A stretch of DNA of 38,019 bases from Nitrosomonas oligotropha (GTDB lineage: Bacteria > Pseudomonadota > Gammaproteobacteria > Burkholderiales > Nitrosomonadaceae), in the NCBI RefSeq assembly GCF_009833085.1, contig NZ_QRBZ01000042.1, positions 1 to 38,019 on the forward strand. The letters are read 5' to 3'. Shown in pieces: positions 26,468 to 33,430 of this stretch (the first letter of the stretch is position 1; each line of letters begins with the position of its first letter). Below the pieces are notes generated by a model. It had not been told where the DNA came from. It made no database searches and saw only the letters and a list, made by a program, of their open reading frames with translations. Both the position numbers and the translations under genes were made by a program.

Positions 26468-29400
26468 GGTCTCCAATCCTGTAGCTTATCCGCAGATGCG
26501 CGGCAAAAGCGGTGTCAGCCGGGCGGATTTGTTATGGGCATTTGCCGTGCTCGAGGAAGGCCGATACGAATTGCTGGTGGAAGTTCTCGGGTTTGAACAA
26601 TGCACTCAAACCGTATCGCCGGATGAACATCGGACAGCACTCAATCGAACAGCACCGGAAGATCGGCAAAGAACGGATGGTTCAGTCGAAGAGGAAGTCA
26701 TTCAATCCGATAAGATCGCAACACCGCCGCATTCGGTCACTGCATCCTACTATCGCGTGATTTCACACCACAACGATCAAACCCAGCCGCAAACGGAAAC
26801 CGGTGAGCTCAGTTTGCCGGATTGGTTTACCCAAGCTGCACCGACATTGCTCGAAGAATGCGCGCCCCGGATTCCCGCGATACACCGCGTTAAGCCGCTG
26901 CATACCGAATTAACCGCGTGGCCGCGGGTGCTGGCTTTTCTGCAGCGCGTATTGGGCGACCGCATCGAAGGGCGGCAGCCGGATACGGTAAAACTGGTCA
27001 AGCAAGCCGCGAACGTGAAAACCATCCGAAGAATACCGCGACGGCAGCGCCAATACTGGGCGCTCCAAGCACGATTGTTGATCGATATCAACGATGATAA
27101 TTTTCCTTACCGGCGCGATTTCCTGCATTTGCGTGACCGGTTGCTGCAAGCTCGCGGCAATGAAGGTTTGGCTGTGCAGTATTGTTACGATGAACCAGGC
27201 GGTTATATCGTGCATTGCCAGCCGCAGCGTGAAATCATCGAGCCCTGGTGCAAGCCTGCGCAGAATACGCCGATCCTGATTCTCAGCGACTTGGGCAGGC
27301 ACGTGCAGTCGCGGCAAACGTTGTATGCGTGGCTGGCGTTCGGTCAGATGCTTAATGCGCAAGGTTTTCGCGCGACGGTGCTGCTGCCTGCTGCTGAGCG
27401 CCAAATCGATCTGCGTTTGCTGCGGTTTTTCGATTGCGTCGTATGGGACCGGGCAAGCCGTCTCAAACCGGTCAAGGGCGATTACCAAGCCGAGCATGAC
27501 CAATGCGATCATGCAACCAATATTGAGCAACTGCTGATTTCTCTCTTTGCCGGTGTGCGTATCGACAGCGGTTTGCTGCGCGCGGTGCGCTATGGCTTAC
27601 TAAATGGTTGCGATATCGGTTACGAAACCGCGATCTGGCGGCATGCGGCGGTGATGAGCGAGGGCGATGAATGGGGGTGGCAAGCCGCCAGCAAACCCAA
27701 CTATTTCGCGCAAGCACAAAGTTTGATCAAAGCTTTATCGCCAGCGCAGCAACAAAAATTGGTGGAACTGATCGGCCGCTACCATGCCCAGTACCCGGAT
27801 GAACTGTATTTTGAAGCGATGTATAACCTGAAACTGCTGGGATTGCCGTTACCGGAAGTGGTCGAAGCGGCGACCGAAAAATTTCTGCAAGACATGGTGA
27901 GGACTTATCATGCGCATGCGGATAACAGTTTGCTGCATGCTTGGGTGAAGCGCCATCTGGTGCGTAATGAAACGAAATCCATCCGCCAACAACATCGCTT
28001 CTGGACTGCGTTGATGGCGTTTGCCAAAAAACGCGATGAGCAATTGGGCGGCGCTAGTGCCAGCGAATGGCCCAGTGATTTATCCGATGCGGAGAAGGAA
28101 ACTGCTTGGAATTTCCTCAATGCGACTCAAGTTTCGCGGGTTTATCAACTTCGTCAATCCGGCCAGAATCTGGTGCTGGTACCGGAAAAATCAGAAGCAC
28201 AAGCGGATGGTTCTCAGACGGATTTACCAGATGCGTGGAGTACGCATGCCATCGCTGGCACCACCTTGCTGACGCTCAGGCTGACCGATACGCATATCTT
28301 TCATACGCATACCGATCGCCAGGGCCGACAGACTGTTGTCAGCTTGAATCTGGAATCATCGCGCGAACATGTATTTCAATTTCCCGCAACCGGGCAGCAT
28401 ACTTTTCAGATCGGTGCGGAACGTATCACCGTGGATGTGAGCGCCGCCCAACAGCGCAAAGCGGCTTGGATGACATTCATCGGTAGCGGTAGCGAAGGCA
28501 TGTTTGCCGAATCGAAAGATGCGCAAAATCGTGTTTACCGCTGGTTCTGGCATGCGCCTATATTAATTAGCCGCCAGACACTGTATCCGGGTTTTTGGTA
28601 CTCAGAGCCGCAGTTGGCGCACGCTACATTTAAACCGGATTGGGCTGATGGAGCGGGAAGGGATGAGTACGGTCTCTATGCTGTCGCAATCATCGCCGGT
28701 ATCAAGCACCGTTTCCGCTGGATCGAACCCACCAGCTTTATGATGGGATCACCAGAAGATGAAGCGGGGCGAAGTGATGATGAATCGCAGCACCTAGTCA
28801 TCCTGACGCAAGGTTATTGGCTGGCGGAAACCGCTTGCACACAGGCGCTATGGCAGGAAGTGATGCGTAATTCCAGTCGCTTTCAAGGCGAGCAATTGCC
28901 GGTTGAAACTGTCAGTTGGGAGGATGCGCAGAATTTCCTGAAAAAGCTCAATTACGGCCACCTGCAATTGCAATTGCGCTTACCAACCGAAGCCGAATGG
29001 GAAAACGCTTGCCGGGCCAGAACTACCAGTGCATTTAATTTTGACGATGAATTGTCGTTCGACAAGGTGAATTATCGTGGCACTTTGGGATATGAATCAG
29101 ATAAAGGGGGTGAAGGCGCCTTGCAGCAGACCGCGGAGGTCAAAAACAAAAAATACAGACCGAACGCCTGGGGTTTGTTCCAAATGCACGGTAATGTGTG
29201 GGAATTGTGTCAAGATTGGTACGGTGAGTATCCGTCACAGCCAGTCATCGATCCGCAAGGGCCGGAATCGGGTAACCATCGCGTGCTGCGCGGTGGCTCG
29301 TGGATCGACAACGGCCGTGACTGCCGTTCTGCTGCCCGCTACTCTAACGTTGAGAGGTTTCGCGGCTTCAACTTTGGCTTTCGTCTTGCCCGAGGTCATG

Positions 29401-29564
29401 AGTTCAAACCAAGCCGAGTGATGGGAGCAGGCCAGCAGCCGGTTGACCGTAGCGCGACGGAGCGTGCGAAGGCTCAGACGGGGGATGGACTGCGAGGTAG
29501 TGACAAGGAGAAAAGCTTCATGGATCGAATGAAGGATTTATTTAAAGGTGGGGATGAAAAATAA
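26457..29564 (+). CDS. Large MoxR-associated protein with vWA-like region and C-terminal FGE-like variable domain
   Basis: 1035 residues. Residues 1-120 are a poorly conserved N-terminus. About 130-260 is basic and helical. About 268-340 begins TPILILSDLGRHVQS and looks like a von Willebrand A fold with a degenerate metal motif (SDLGR instead of DxSxS). About 360-400 carries VRIDSGLLRAVRYGLL, a motif I associate with MoxR-linked proteins. About 400-560 is helical, and 560-740 is a beta-rich linker. The FGE-like domain runs from about 745 to 985: FMMGSPEDE, LPTEAEWENACRA, LFQMHGNVWELCQDW, then RGGSW-variable-FGFRLARGH. A 50-residue tail ends SFMDRMKDLFKGGDEK. It starts inside the MoxR gene. 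It probably serves as sensor and scaffold between ATPase and effector. Domain borders are approximate. Confidence 0.8.
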   Translation: MINEVSNPVAYPQMRGKSGVSRADLLWAFAVLEEGRYELLVEVLGFEQCTQTVSPDEHRTALNRTAPEDRQRTDGSVEEEVIQSDKIATPPHSVTASYYRVISHHNDQTQPQTETGELSLPDWFTQAAPTLLEECAPRIPAIHRVKPLHTELTAWPRVLAFLQRVLGDRIEGRQPDTVKLVKQAANVKTIRRIPRRQRQYWALQARLLIDINDDNFPYRRDFLHLRDRLLQARGNEGLAVQYCYDEPGGYIVHCQPQREIIEPWCKPAQNTPILILSDLGRHVQSRQTLYAWLAFGQMLNAQGFRATVLLPAAERQIDLRLLRFFDCVVWDRASRLKPVKGDYQAEHDQCDHATNIEQLLISLFAGVRIDSGLLRAVRYGLLNGCDIGYETAIWRHAAVMSEGDEWGWQAASKPNYFAQAQSLIKALSPAQQQKLVELIGRYHAQYPDELYFEAMYNLKLLGLPLPEVVEAATEKFLQDMVRTYHAHADNSLLHAWVKRHLVRNETKSIRQQHRFWTALMAFAKKRDEQLGGASASEWPSDLSDAEKETAWNFLNATQVSRVYQLRQSGQNLVLVPEKSEAQADGSQTDLPDAWSTHAIAGTTLLTLRLTDTHIFHTHTDRQGRQTVVSLNLESSREHVFQFPATGQHTFQIGAERITVDVSAAQQRKAAWMTFIGSGSEGMFAESKDAQNRVYRWFWHAPILISRQTLYPGFWYSEPQLAHATFKPDWADGAGRDEYGLYAVAIIAGIKHRFRWIEPTSFMMGSPEDEAGRSDDESQHLVILTQGYWLAETACTQALWQEVMRNSSRFQGEQLPVETVSWEDAQNFLKKLNYGHLQLQLRLPTEAEWENACRARTTSAFNFDDELSFDKVNYRGTLGYESDKGGEGALQQTAEVKNKKYRPNAWGLFQMHGNVWELCQDWYGEYPSQPVIDPQGPESGNHRVLRGGSWIDNGRDCRSAARYSNVERFRGFNFGFRLARGHEFKPSRVMGAGQQPVDRSATERAKAQTGDGLRGSDKEKSFMDRMKDLFKGGDEK
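29304..29372 (+). repeat. Variable region of the large FGE-fusion protein
   Basis: Codons after RGGSW are ATC GAC AAC, then after fixed codons GGC TTC AAC before FGFRLARG; all six end in C. Other variable residues are RD, A and YSNVERF. This is the NNC pattern expected when AAC codons of a retroelement template are randomised at adenines. Residues 950-972 of the protein. Confidence 0.7.
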
Positions 29565-29649
29565 TTATTTCGCTATCCCGGCACGCGATCCCGATGTGGT
29601 CGCCGATGAATTGAATGCCTTTTGCAATCAGCTTCGTAGGGCGCAATAA
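29554..29649 (+). pseudogene. 31-codon reading frame, likely remnant of a truncated fourth operon gene
   Basis: It starts at ATG 29554 inside the last codons of the large FGE-fusion gene, behind the ribosome site AAAGGTGGGG. It reads MKNNYFAIPARDPDVVADEL and ends NAFCNQLRRAQ at a stop supplied by the dispersed repeat. The good start signal, coupling by overlap and protein-like composition suggest the head of a once longer gene cut by the repeat. I do not recognise the family. Confidence 0.4.
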
Positions 29650-29710
29650 CCGAAGGGTATTAGATCATCATGCGAGAAATTTTACGGTGCAATGCGCTAT
29701 GCTTATTGTC
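29635..29710. repeat. Dispersed intergenic palindromic repeat, copy B (decayed)
   Basis: CGTAGGGCGCAATAACCGAAGGG starts near 29634 and GGTGCAATGCGCTATGC follows near 29686, matching the two ends of the copy at 23902-23976. The middle differs and the first palindrome has lost its second arm. Both copies lie just downstream of an FGE-like gene. Confidence 0.55.
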
Positions 29711-29735
29711 CCCGACAGCTTAATTGACTTTTACC

Positions 29736-30542
29736 ATGTTCAAAATCCGCAAGCACACGATATTTCCTGAGGAATTCCCGGAAAGCTGGGCATCGGATTG
29801 GGGCGAGGACGAATTCGGGTTATGGATGGCGTTCACCTACAAAGGCGTGCGGCAAGTATTCCGCTGGTGCGAGCCGGGAACGTTTTTAATGGGGTCGCCA
29901 CCAGATGAGCCGGAACGCTATGATGATGAATTGCAGCATCAAGTCACTCTAACCAAAGGTTTCTGGATTGCAGATACGACAGTGACACAAGCATTGTGGT
30001 ATGCAGTAATGGGCGAAAATCCCAGCTATTTTAAGGGTGAAGAATTGCCAGTGGAGCAAATCAGTTGGGATGACGCGCAAAGATTTATCGATAAAATGAA
30101 TGGACTGAAAGCGGAATTGAAGTTGTGTCTACCGACCGAAGCGCAATGGGAATATGCGTGCCGAGCCGGGAGTACAACGCCATTTTTCTGGAGCGGGCAA
30201 ATTGATTCGTCGCAGGTTAATTTCGACGGCAACTATCCCTATAATAGCGGCAGCAGAAGTAAAGATCGGGGAAAAACGATTGAGGTTAAGGAACTATCTT
30301 GTAATGATTGGGGTTTGTACCAAATGCATGGCAATGTCTGGGAATGGTGCCAGGACAGGTATGGTGACTATCCGTCAGGTTCAGTGATTGATCCGCAAGG
30401 GGGGGTGTCAAACGGCAACCGTGTGCTGCGAGGTGGTTCATGGCTCTACTACGGCAAACTTTGCCGGTCTGCTAACCGCAGCCACAATGTGCCATCCCTT
30501 CGTGGCAACAACTTTGGCTTCCGTCTTGCACGAAGTTACTGA
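29736..30542 (+). CDS. FGE-like variable protein, copy 2
   Basis: 268 residues from the ATG at 29736. The upstream TTG at 29724 is unlikely because the third copy has the same ATGTTCAAAATCCGC start. It has the same layout as copy 1: KHTIFPEEFPESWASDWGED, GTFLMGSPPDEPE, FWIADTTVTQALWYAVMG, LCLPTEAQWEYACRAGS, GLYQMHGNVWEWCQDRY and a C-terminal RVLRGGSW-variable-FGFRLARSY. The first of the two FGE active-site cysteines is missing. No signal peptide, so the protein stays in the cytosol. It probably acts as an alternative recognition subunit for the TIR/MoxR operon just upstream, by analogy with the fused domain there. The role is inferred. Confidence 0.88.
   Translation: MFKIRKHTIFPEEFPESWASDWGEDEFGLWMAFTYKGVRQVFRWCEPGTFLMGSPPDEPERYDDELQHQVTLTKGFWIADTTVTQALWYAVMGENPSYFKGEELPVEQISWDDAQRFIDKMNGLKAELKLCLPTEAQWEYACRAGSTTPFFWSGQIDSSQVNFDGNYPYNSGSRSKDRGKTIEVKELSCNDWGLYQMHGNVWEWCQDRYGDYPSGSVIDPQGGVSNGNRVLRGGSWLYYGKLCRSANRSHNVPSLRGNNFGFRLARSY
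30444..30512 (+). repeat. Variable region of FGE-like copy 2
   Basis: Codons CTC TAC TAC after RGGSW and GGC AAC AAC before FGFRLAR all end in C. The other variable residues are KL, N and SHNVPSL. The flanking codons are nearly the same as in the fusion protein and copy 3, so substitutions are concentrated in the variable columns. Confidence 0.7.
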
Positions 30543-30554
30543 GTCCAAGTTGAT

Positions 30555-30576
30555 TATAATACTGTACTAAAGTACA
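30555..30576 (+). promoter_or_regulatory. Promoter -10 box and palindromic operator of the toxin-antitoxin pair
   Basis: A consensus TATAAT lies at 30555-30560, followed directly by the inverted repeat TGTAC-N4-GTACA at 30563-30576. The palindrome would overlap the transcription start, as expected for autorepression by a RelB/DinJ-type antitoxin. No clear -35 box was found. Confidence 0.5.
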
Positions 30577-30611
30577 TTCATTTCCTTAAAGTCATAGATG
30601 AGCATTTAAAA

Positions 30612-30884
30612 ATGCATCCCAAAAATACGCGCGATAATCGTGTTCAGGCCAGAGTTGAGCCTGAGTTGAAGCAAGCTGCCGAGGACATTTTCAACCAGCT
30701 TGGCATCACCACTGACGAGGCTATCCGCATGTTTTATGCGCAGGTAAAATTGCGCGGCGGTATTCCATTCGATGTGGCGCTTCCGAATCAAGACACCCAG
30801 GATGCCATGGAAGAAGCCGAACAACCGGAAAAGCTCGAGGCGTATGCTTCTTTTGCGGATTTTCGCAAAAAAACCGGTGTGTAA
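30612..30884 (+). CDS. RelB/DinJ-family antitoxin
   Basis: 90 residues. The N-terminal ribbon-helix-helix segment RVQARVEPELKQAAEDIFNQ, then LGITTDEAIRMFYAQV and GGIPFDV, is typical of the RelB/DinJ family. It binds DNA as a dimer and its C-terminal half wraps and blocks the toxin. The toxin follows two bases after its stop. The pair sits between FGE-like copies 2 and 3 and may stabilise this accessory stretch against loss. Confidence 0.88.
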   Translation: MHPKNTRDNRVQARVEPELKQAAEDIFNQLGITTDEAIRMFYAQVKLRGGIPFDVALPNQDTQDAMEEAEQPEKLEAYASFADFRKKTGV

Positions 30885-30886
30885 AT

Positions 30887-31162
30887 TTGTACGCGATTGT
30901 TGTAACCAGCCGTTTCAAAAGCGATTTAAAACGTGTCAGCCGTCAAAATCGACCAATTGATAAATTGGAAATATTGATCGATCACATCGCAGCACGGAAA
31001 CCTTTACCGCAGAAGGTCAGGGATCATGCATTGATTGGGAATTATGCAGGTTACCGCGAGTGTCATATCGAACCGGATTGGTTGTTGTTGTATCGTATGG
31101 ATGAAGTCAAAAAAATCGTGATTCTGGTACGTACCGGTAGTCATGCAGAATTGTTCGGCTAG
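30887..31162 (+). CDS. YafQ-family mRNA interferase toxin
   Basis: 91 residues from a TTG start. RelE-fold features are present: SRFKSDLKRVSRQ, then DHALIGNYAGYRECHIEPDW and the C-terminal RTGSHAELFG. The residues used by YafQ are in place: His in DHAL, His in CHIEPDW, Asp-Trp, the late His in GSHAELF and the Phe. It should cleave mRNA on the ribosome when free. A weak TTG start right after the antitoxin stop would keep its level low through coupling. It appears intact. Confidence 0.88.
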   Translation: MYAIVVTSRFKSDLKRVSRQNRPIDKLEILIDHIAARKPLPQKVRDHALIGNYAGYRECHIEPDWLLLYRMDEVKKIVILVRTGSHAELFG

Positions 31163-31172
31163 TTCATTCACT

Positions 31173-31979
31173 ATGTTCAAAATCCGCCAACACACCATTT
31201 TCCCCGAAGAATTCCCGGAAGCCTGGGCGTCCGATTGGGGTGAAGACGAATTCGGCTTGTGGATGGCGTTTACCTACAAAGGTGTGCGGCAGGCGTTTCG
31301 TTGGTGTGAACCGGAGATGTTTTTGATGGGCTCTCCAGAAAATGAACCGGAACGCAATGAAAATGAATTGCAACATCAAGTGACGCTAACCAAAGGGTTT
31401 TGGATTGCGGATACGCCGGTGACACAAGCGCTGTGGGAAGTGATCATGGGGGGAAATCCCAGTCGCTTTAAAGGAGAAGAACTTCCGGTAGAGAACATCA
31501 ACTTGGAAGATGTTCAAACTTTCATCACTAAAATGAACGACCTGAAAGCAGAATTGAAATTATGCCTGCCAACCGAAGCGCAATGGGAATATGCCTGCCG
31601 TGCTGGAAGTACTACGCCGTTTTCCTGGAGAGATCAAATTAATTCAACTTTGGTTAATTTTAATGGAAATCTACCTTACAACAATGGTAGTCCAAGTGAA
31701 TTCCGGGAGCAGGCTGTCGCAGTCAAGGAACTGCCGTGCAATGACTGGGGGCTGTACCAGATGCATGGCAATGTGTGGGAATGGTGCCAAGATTGGTTTG
31801 CAAATTACCCGGCGGAGCCGGTCATCGATCCAAAAGGACCGGAATCTGGCGATTCCCGCGTGCTGCGCGGCGGCTCATGGAACTTCCGCGGCAGGATCTG
31901 CCGGTCTGCTAGTCGCTTTCCCTACAATCCTTCTCTCCGCCACTCCACCTTTGGTTTCCGTCTTGCCCGAGGTCAATGA
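31173..31979 (+). CDS. FGE-like variable protein, copy 3
   Basis: 268 residues from the ATG at 31173. An upstream ATG at 31143 lies inside the toxin gene and adds residues not shared with copy 2. It has the same modules as copies 1 and 2: QHTIFPEEFPEAWASDWGED, MFLMGSPENEPE, FWIADTPVTQALWEVIMG, LCLPTEAQWEYACRAGS, GLYQMHGNVWEWCQDWF and RVLRGGSW-variable-FGFRLARGQ. One active-site Cys is missing, as in the others. The stop arises where an extra A shifts the frame relative to the large fusion gene, and the sequence after it is still alignable to that gene's tail. So this copy descends from an ancestor with a longer C-terminus. Confidence 0.88.
   Translation: MFKIRQHTIFPEEFPEAWASDWGEDEFGLWMAFTYKGVRQAFRWCEPEMFLMGSPENEPERNENELQHQVTLTKGFWIADTPVTQALWEVIMGGNPSRFKGEELPVENINLEDVQTFITKMNDLKAELKLCLPTEAQWEYACRAGSTTPFSWRDQINSTLVNFNGNLPYNNGSPSEFREQAVAVKELPCNDWGLYQMHGNVWEWCQDWFANYPAEPVIDPKGPESGDSRVLRGGSWNFRGRICRSASRFPYNPSLRHSTFGFRLARGQ
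31881..31949 (+). repeat. Variable region of FGE-like copy 3
   Basis: Codons AAC TTC CGC follow RGGSW and CAC TCC ACC precede FGFRLARG, again all ending in C. Other variable residues are RI, S and FPYNPSL. Same length and frame as in the fusion protein and copy 2, with no indels. Confidence 0.7.
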
Positions 31980-32075
31980 GCTCAAGCCAAGTCAAGGTAG
32001 TGGTGCAGGTCAGCAGCGGATTGGCAACCGCGCGACGGAGCGCACAGGGGACAAGCGGAAGATGGCCTGCGGGTT
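31972..32075 (+). pseudogene. Decayed copy of the large FGE-fusion protein's C-terminal tail
   Basis: The sequence after the copy 3 stop aligns base for base, with a few changes and indels, to 29396-29500 of the large fusion gene. Shared words include AGCGCGACGGAGCG-like text and GCAGGTCAGCAG / GCAGGCCAGCAG. One extra A at GGTCAATGAG versus GGTCATGAG creates the stop. It is untranslated now and documents duplication within the island. Confidence 0.7.
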
Positions 32076-32196
32076 TTTTGCGGCACAAATTGGTTATTCT
32101 CACGCGCCCGTTTTATAATCCGCGCATCGCAACTAATCTAATCTTTCCGGATGAACGGAGCAAATGCAAATAGCTGAGCACTGCGTCCAATAACGT

Positions 32197-33390
32197 ATGA
32201 ATCCAAATCTGAATCAACTGCAACCTTATCCGTTCCAGAAACTACGGGGACTGTTTGACGGCGTGACGCGTAATGCCGCACTAAAGCCCATCGAATTGCA
32301 GATCGGCGAGCCGAAGCATGCAACGCCGGGGTTTATCCGCCAGGCACTGGCGGATAATCTGGATGGTTTGTCGACTTATCCGACGACATTGGGGATACCG
32401 GCGCTGCGCAATAGTATTGCGGCGTGGGCCAAGCGGCGTTATAACCTCGCCGGAATCGACCCGGAAACTGAAGTCATTCCGGTCAATGGCAGCCGCGAGG
32501 CGCTGTTTTCCTTTGCGCAAACGGTGATCGATAGCAGCGCCACGCTACCGGCGGTGGTTTGTCCCAATCCGTTTTATCAGATCTATGAAGGTGCCGCATT
32601 TCTGGCAGGTGCTGAACCGCATTTTATTAACACCTTGCCGGAAAATCATTTCAAGCTGGATTATGGTCAGTTACCGGAGGCGGTATGGTCGCGCACGCAG
32701 TTGATTTATGTGTGTTCACCCAACAATCCGACCGGTAGCGTGATGACGCTGGATGATTGGCGAGCGTTATTTGCGTTGTCGGATCGCTATGGTTTCGTGG
32801 TGGCTTCGGATGAATGCTATTCGGAGATTTATTTCGATGAAAAGAACCCGCCTCTCGGTGCACTGGATGCGGCGCAGCAATTGGGGAGAGCCGGTTTTCC
32901 CCGTCTGGTGGTGTTTAATAGTTTATCAAAACGCTCGAATGTGCCGGGATTGCGTTCCGGTTTTGTCGCTGGGAATGCGAAATTATTAGAGAAATTTCTG
33001 CTGTACCGCACGTATCATGGCTCGGCGATGAATCCGGCGGCTCAAGCCGCCAGCGCCGCAGCCTGGGGTGATGAGGCGCATGTCATAGAAAACCGCCAAT
33101 TGTATGCGCAGAAATTTTCCAGCGCTGTCGCATTGTTGTCGGATGCGGCAACGGTAGAAATGCCGGATGCGAGCTTTTATTTATGGATTAAAACACCGAT
33201 CAGCGATACCGAATTCACCAAACGGTTGTATCAAGATTATAATGTGACGGTGTTGCCGGGCAGTTTTCTGGCGCGTGACGCGCATGGCGTCAATCCGGGA
33301 AAAGATTTTGTGCGCATCGCATTGGTTACGTCACCGGAAGAGTGCATCGAAGCCATGAACAGAATCAAACGTTTCATGGAAACATTATGA
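32197..33390 (+). CDS. dapC: Succinyldiaminopimelate transaminase
   Basis: 397 residues, fold-type I aminotransferase. The N-terminus NLNQLQPYPFQKLRGLFDG is typical of the DapC branch. IELQIGEPKH, CPNPFYQIYEGAA, SPNNPTGSVM and the PLP lysine in FNSLSKRSNVPGLRSGF are visible. It converts N-succinyl-2-amino-6-oxopimelate and glutamate to succinyl-diaminopimelate in the lysine/peptidoglycan pathway. dapD, the preceding enzyme of the pathway, is encoded 40 nt downstream. It marks the return to core genes after the accessory island. Confidence 0.92.
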   Translation: MNPNLNQLQPYPFQKLRGLFDGVTRNAALKPIELQIGEPKHATPGFIRQALADNLDGLSTYPTTLGIPALRNSIAAWAKRRYNLAGIDPETEVIPVNGSREALFSFAQTVIDSSATLPAVVCPNPFYQIYEGAAFLAGAEPHFINTLPENHFKLDYGQLPEAVWSRTQLIYVCSPNNPTGSVMTLDDWRALFALSDRYGFVVASDECYSEIYFDEKNPPLGALDAAQQLGRAGFPRLVVFNSLSKRSNVPGLRSGFVAGNAKLLEKFLLYRTYHGSAMNPAAQAASAAAWGDEAHVIENRQLYAQKFSSAVALLSDAATVEMPDASFYLWIKTPISDTEFTKRLYQDYNVTVLPGSFLARDAHGVNPGKDFVRIALVTSPEECIEAMNRIKRFMETL

Positions 33391-33430
33391 TTCAGCAAGG
33401 TTAAGAATTTAAATTAACAGGAAAAATTAA

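Noticed and set aside
23089..31979. FGE-like genes as true sulfatase-maturing enzymes
   Set aside because: One of the two catalytic cysteines is absent in all copies and its position is hypervariable. No sulfatase gene is nearby.
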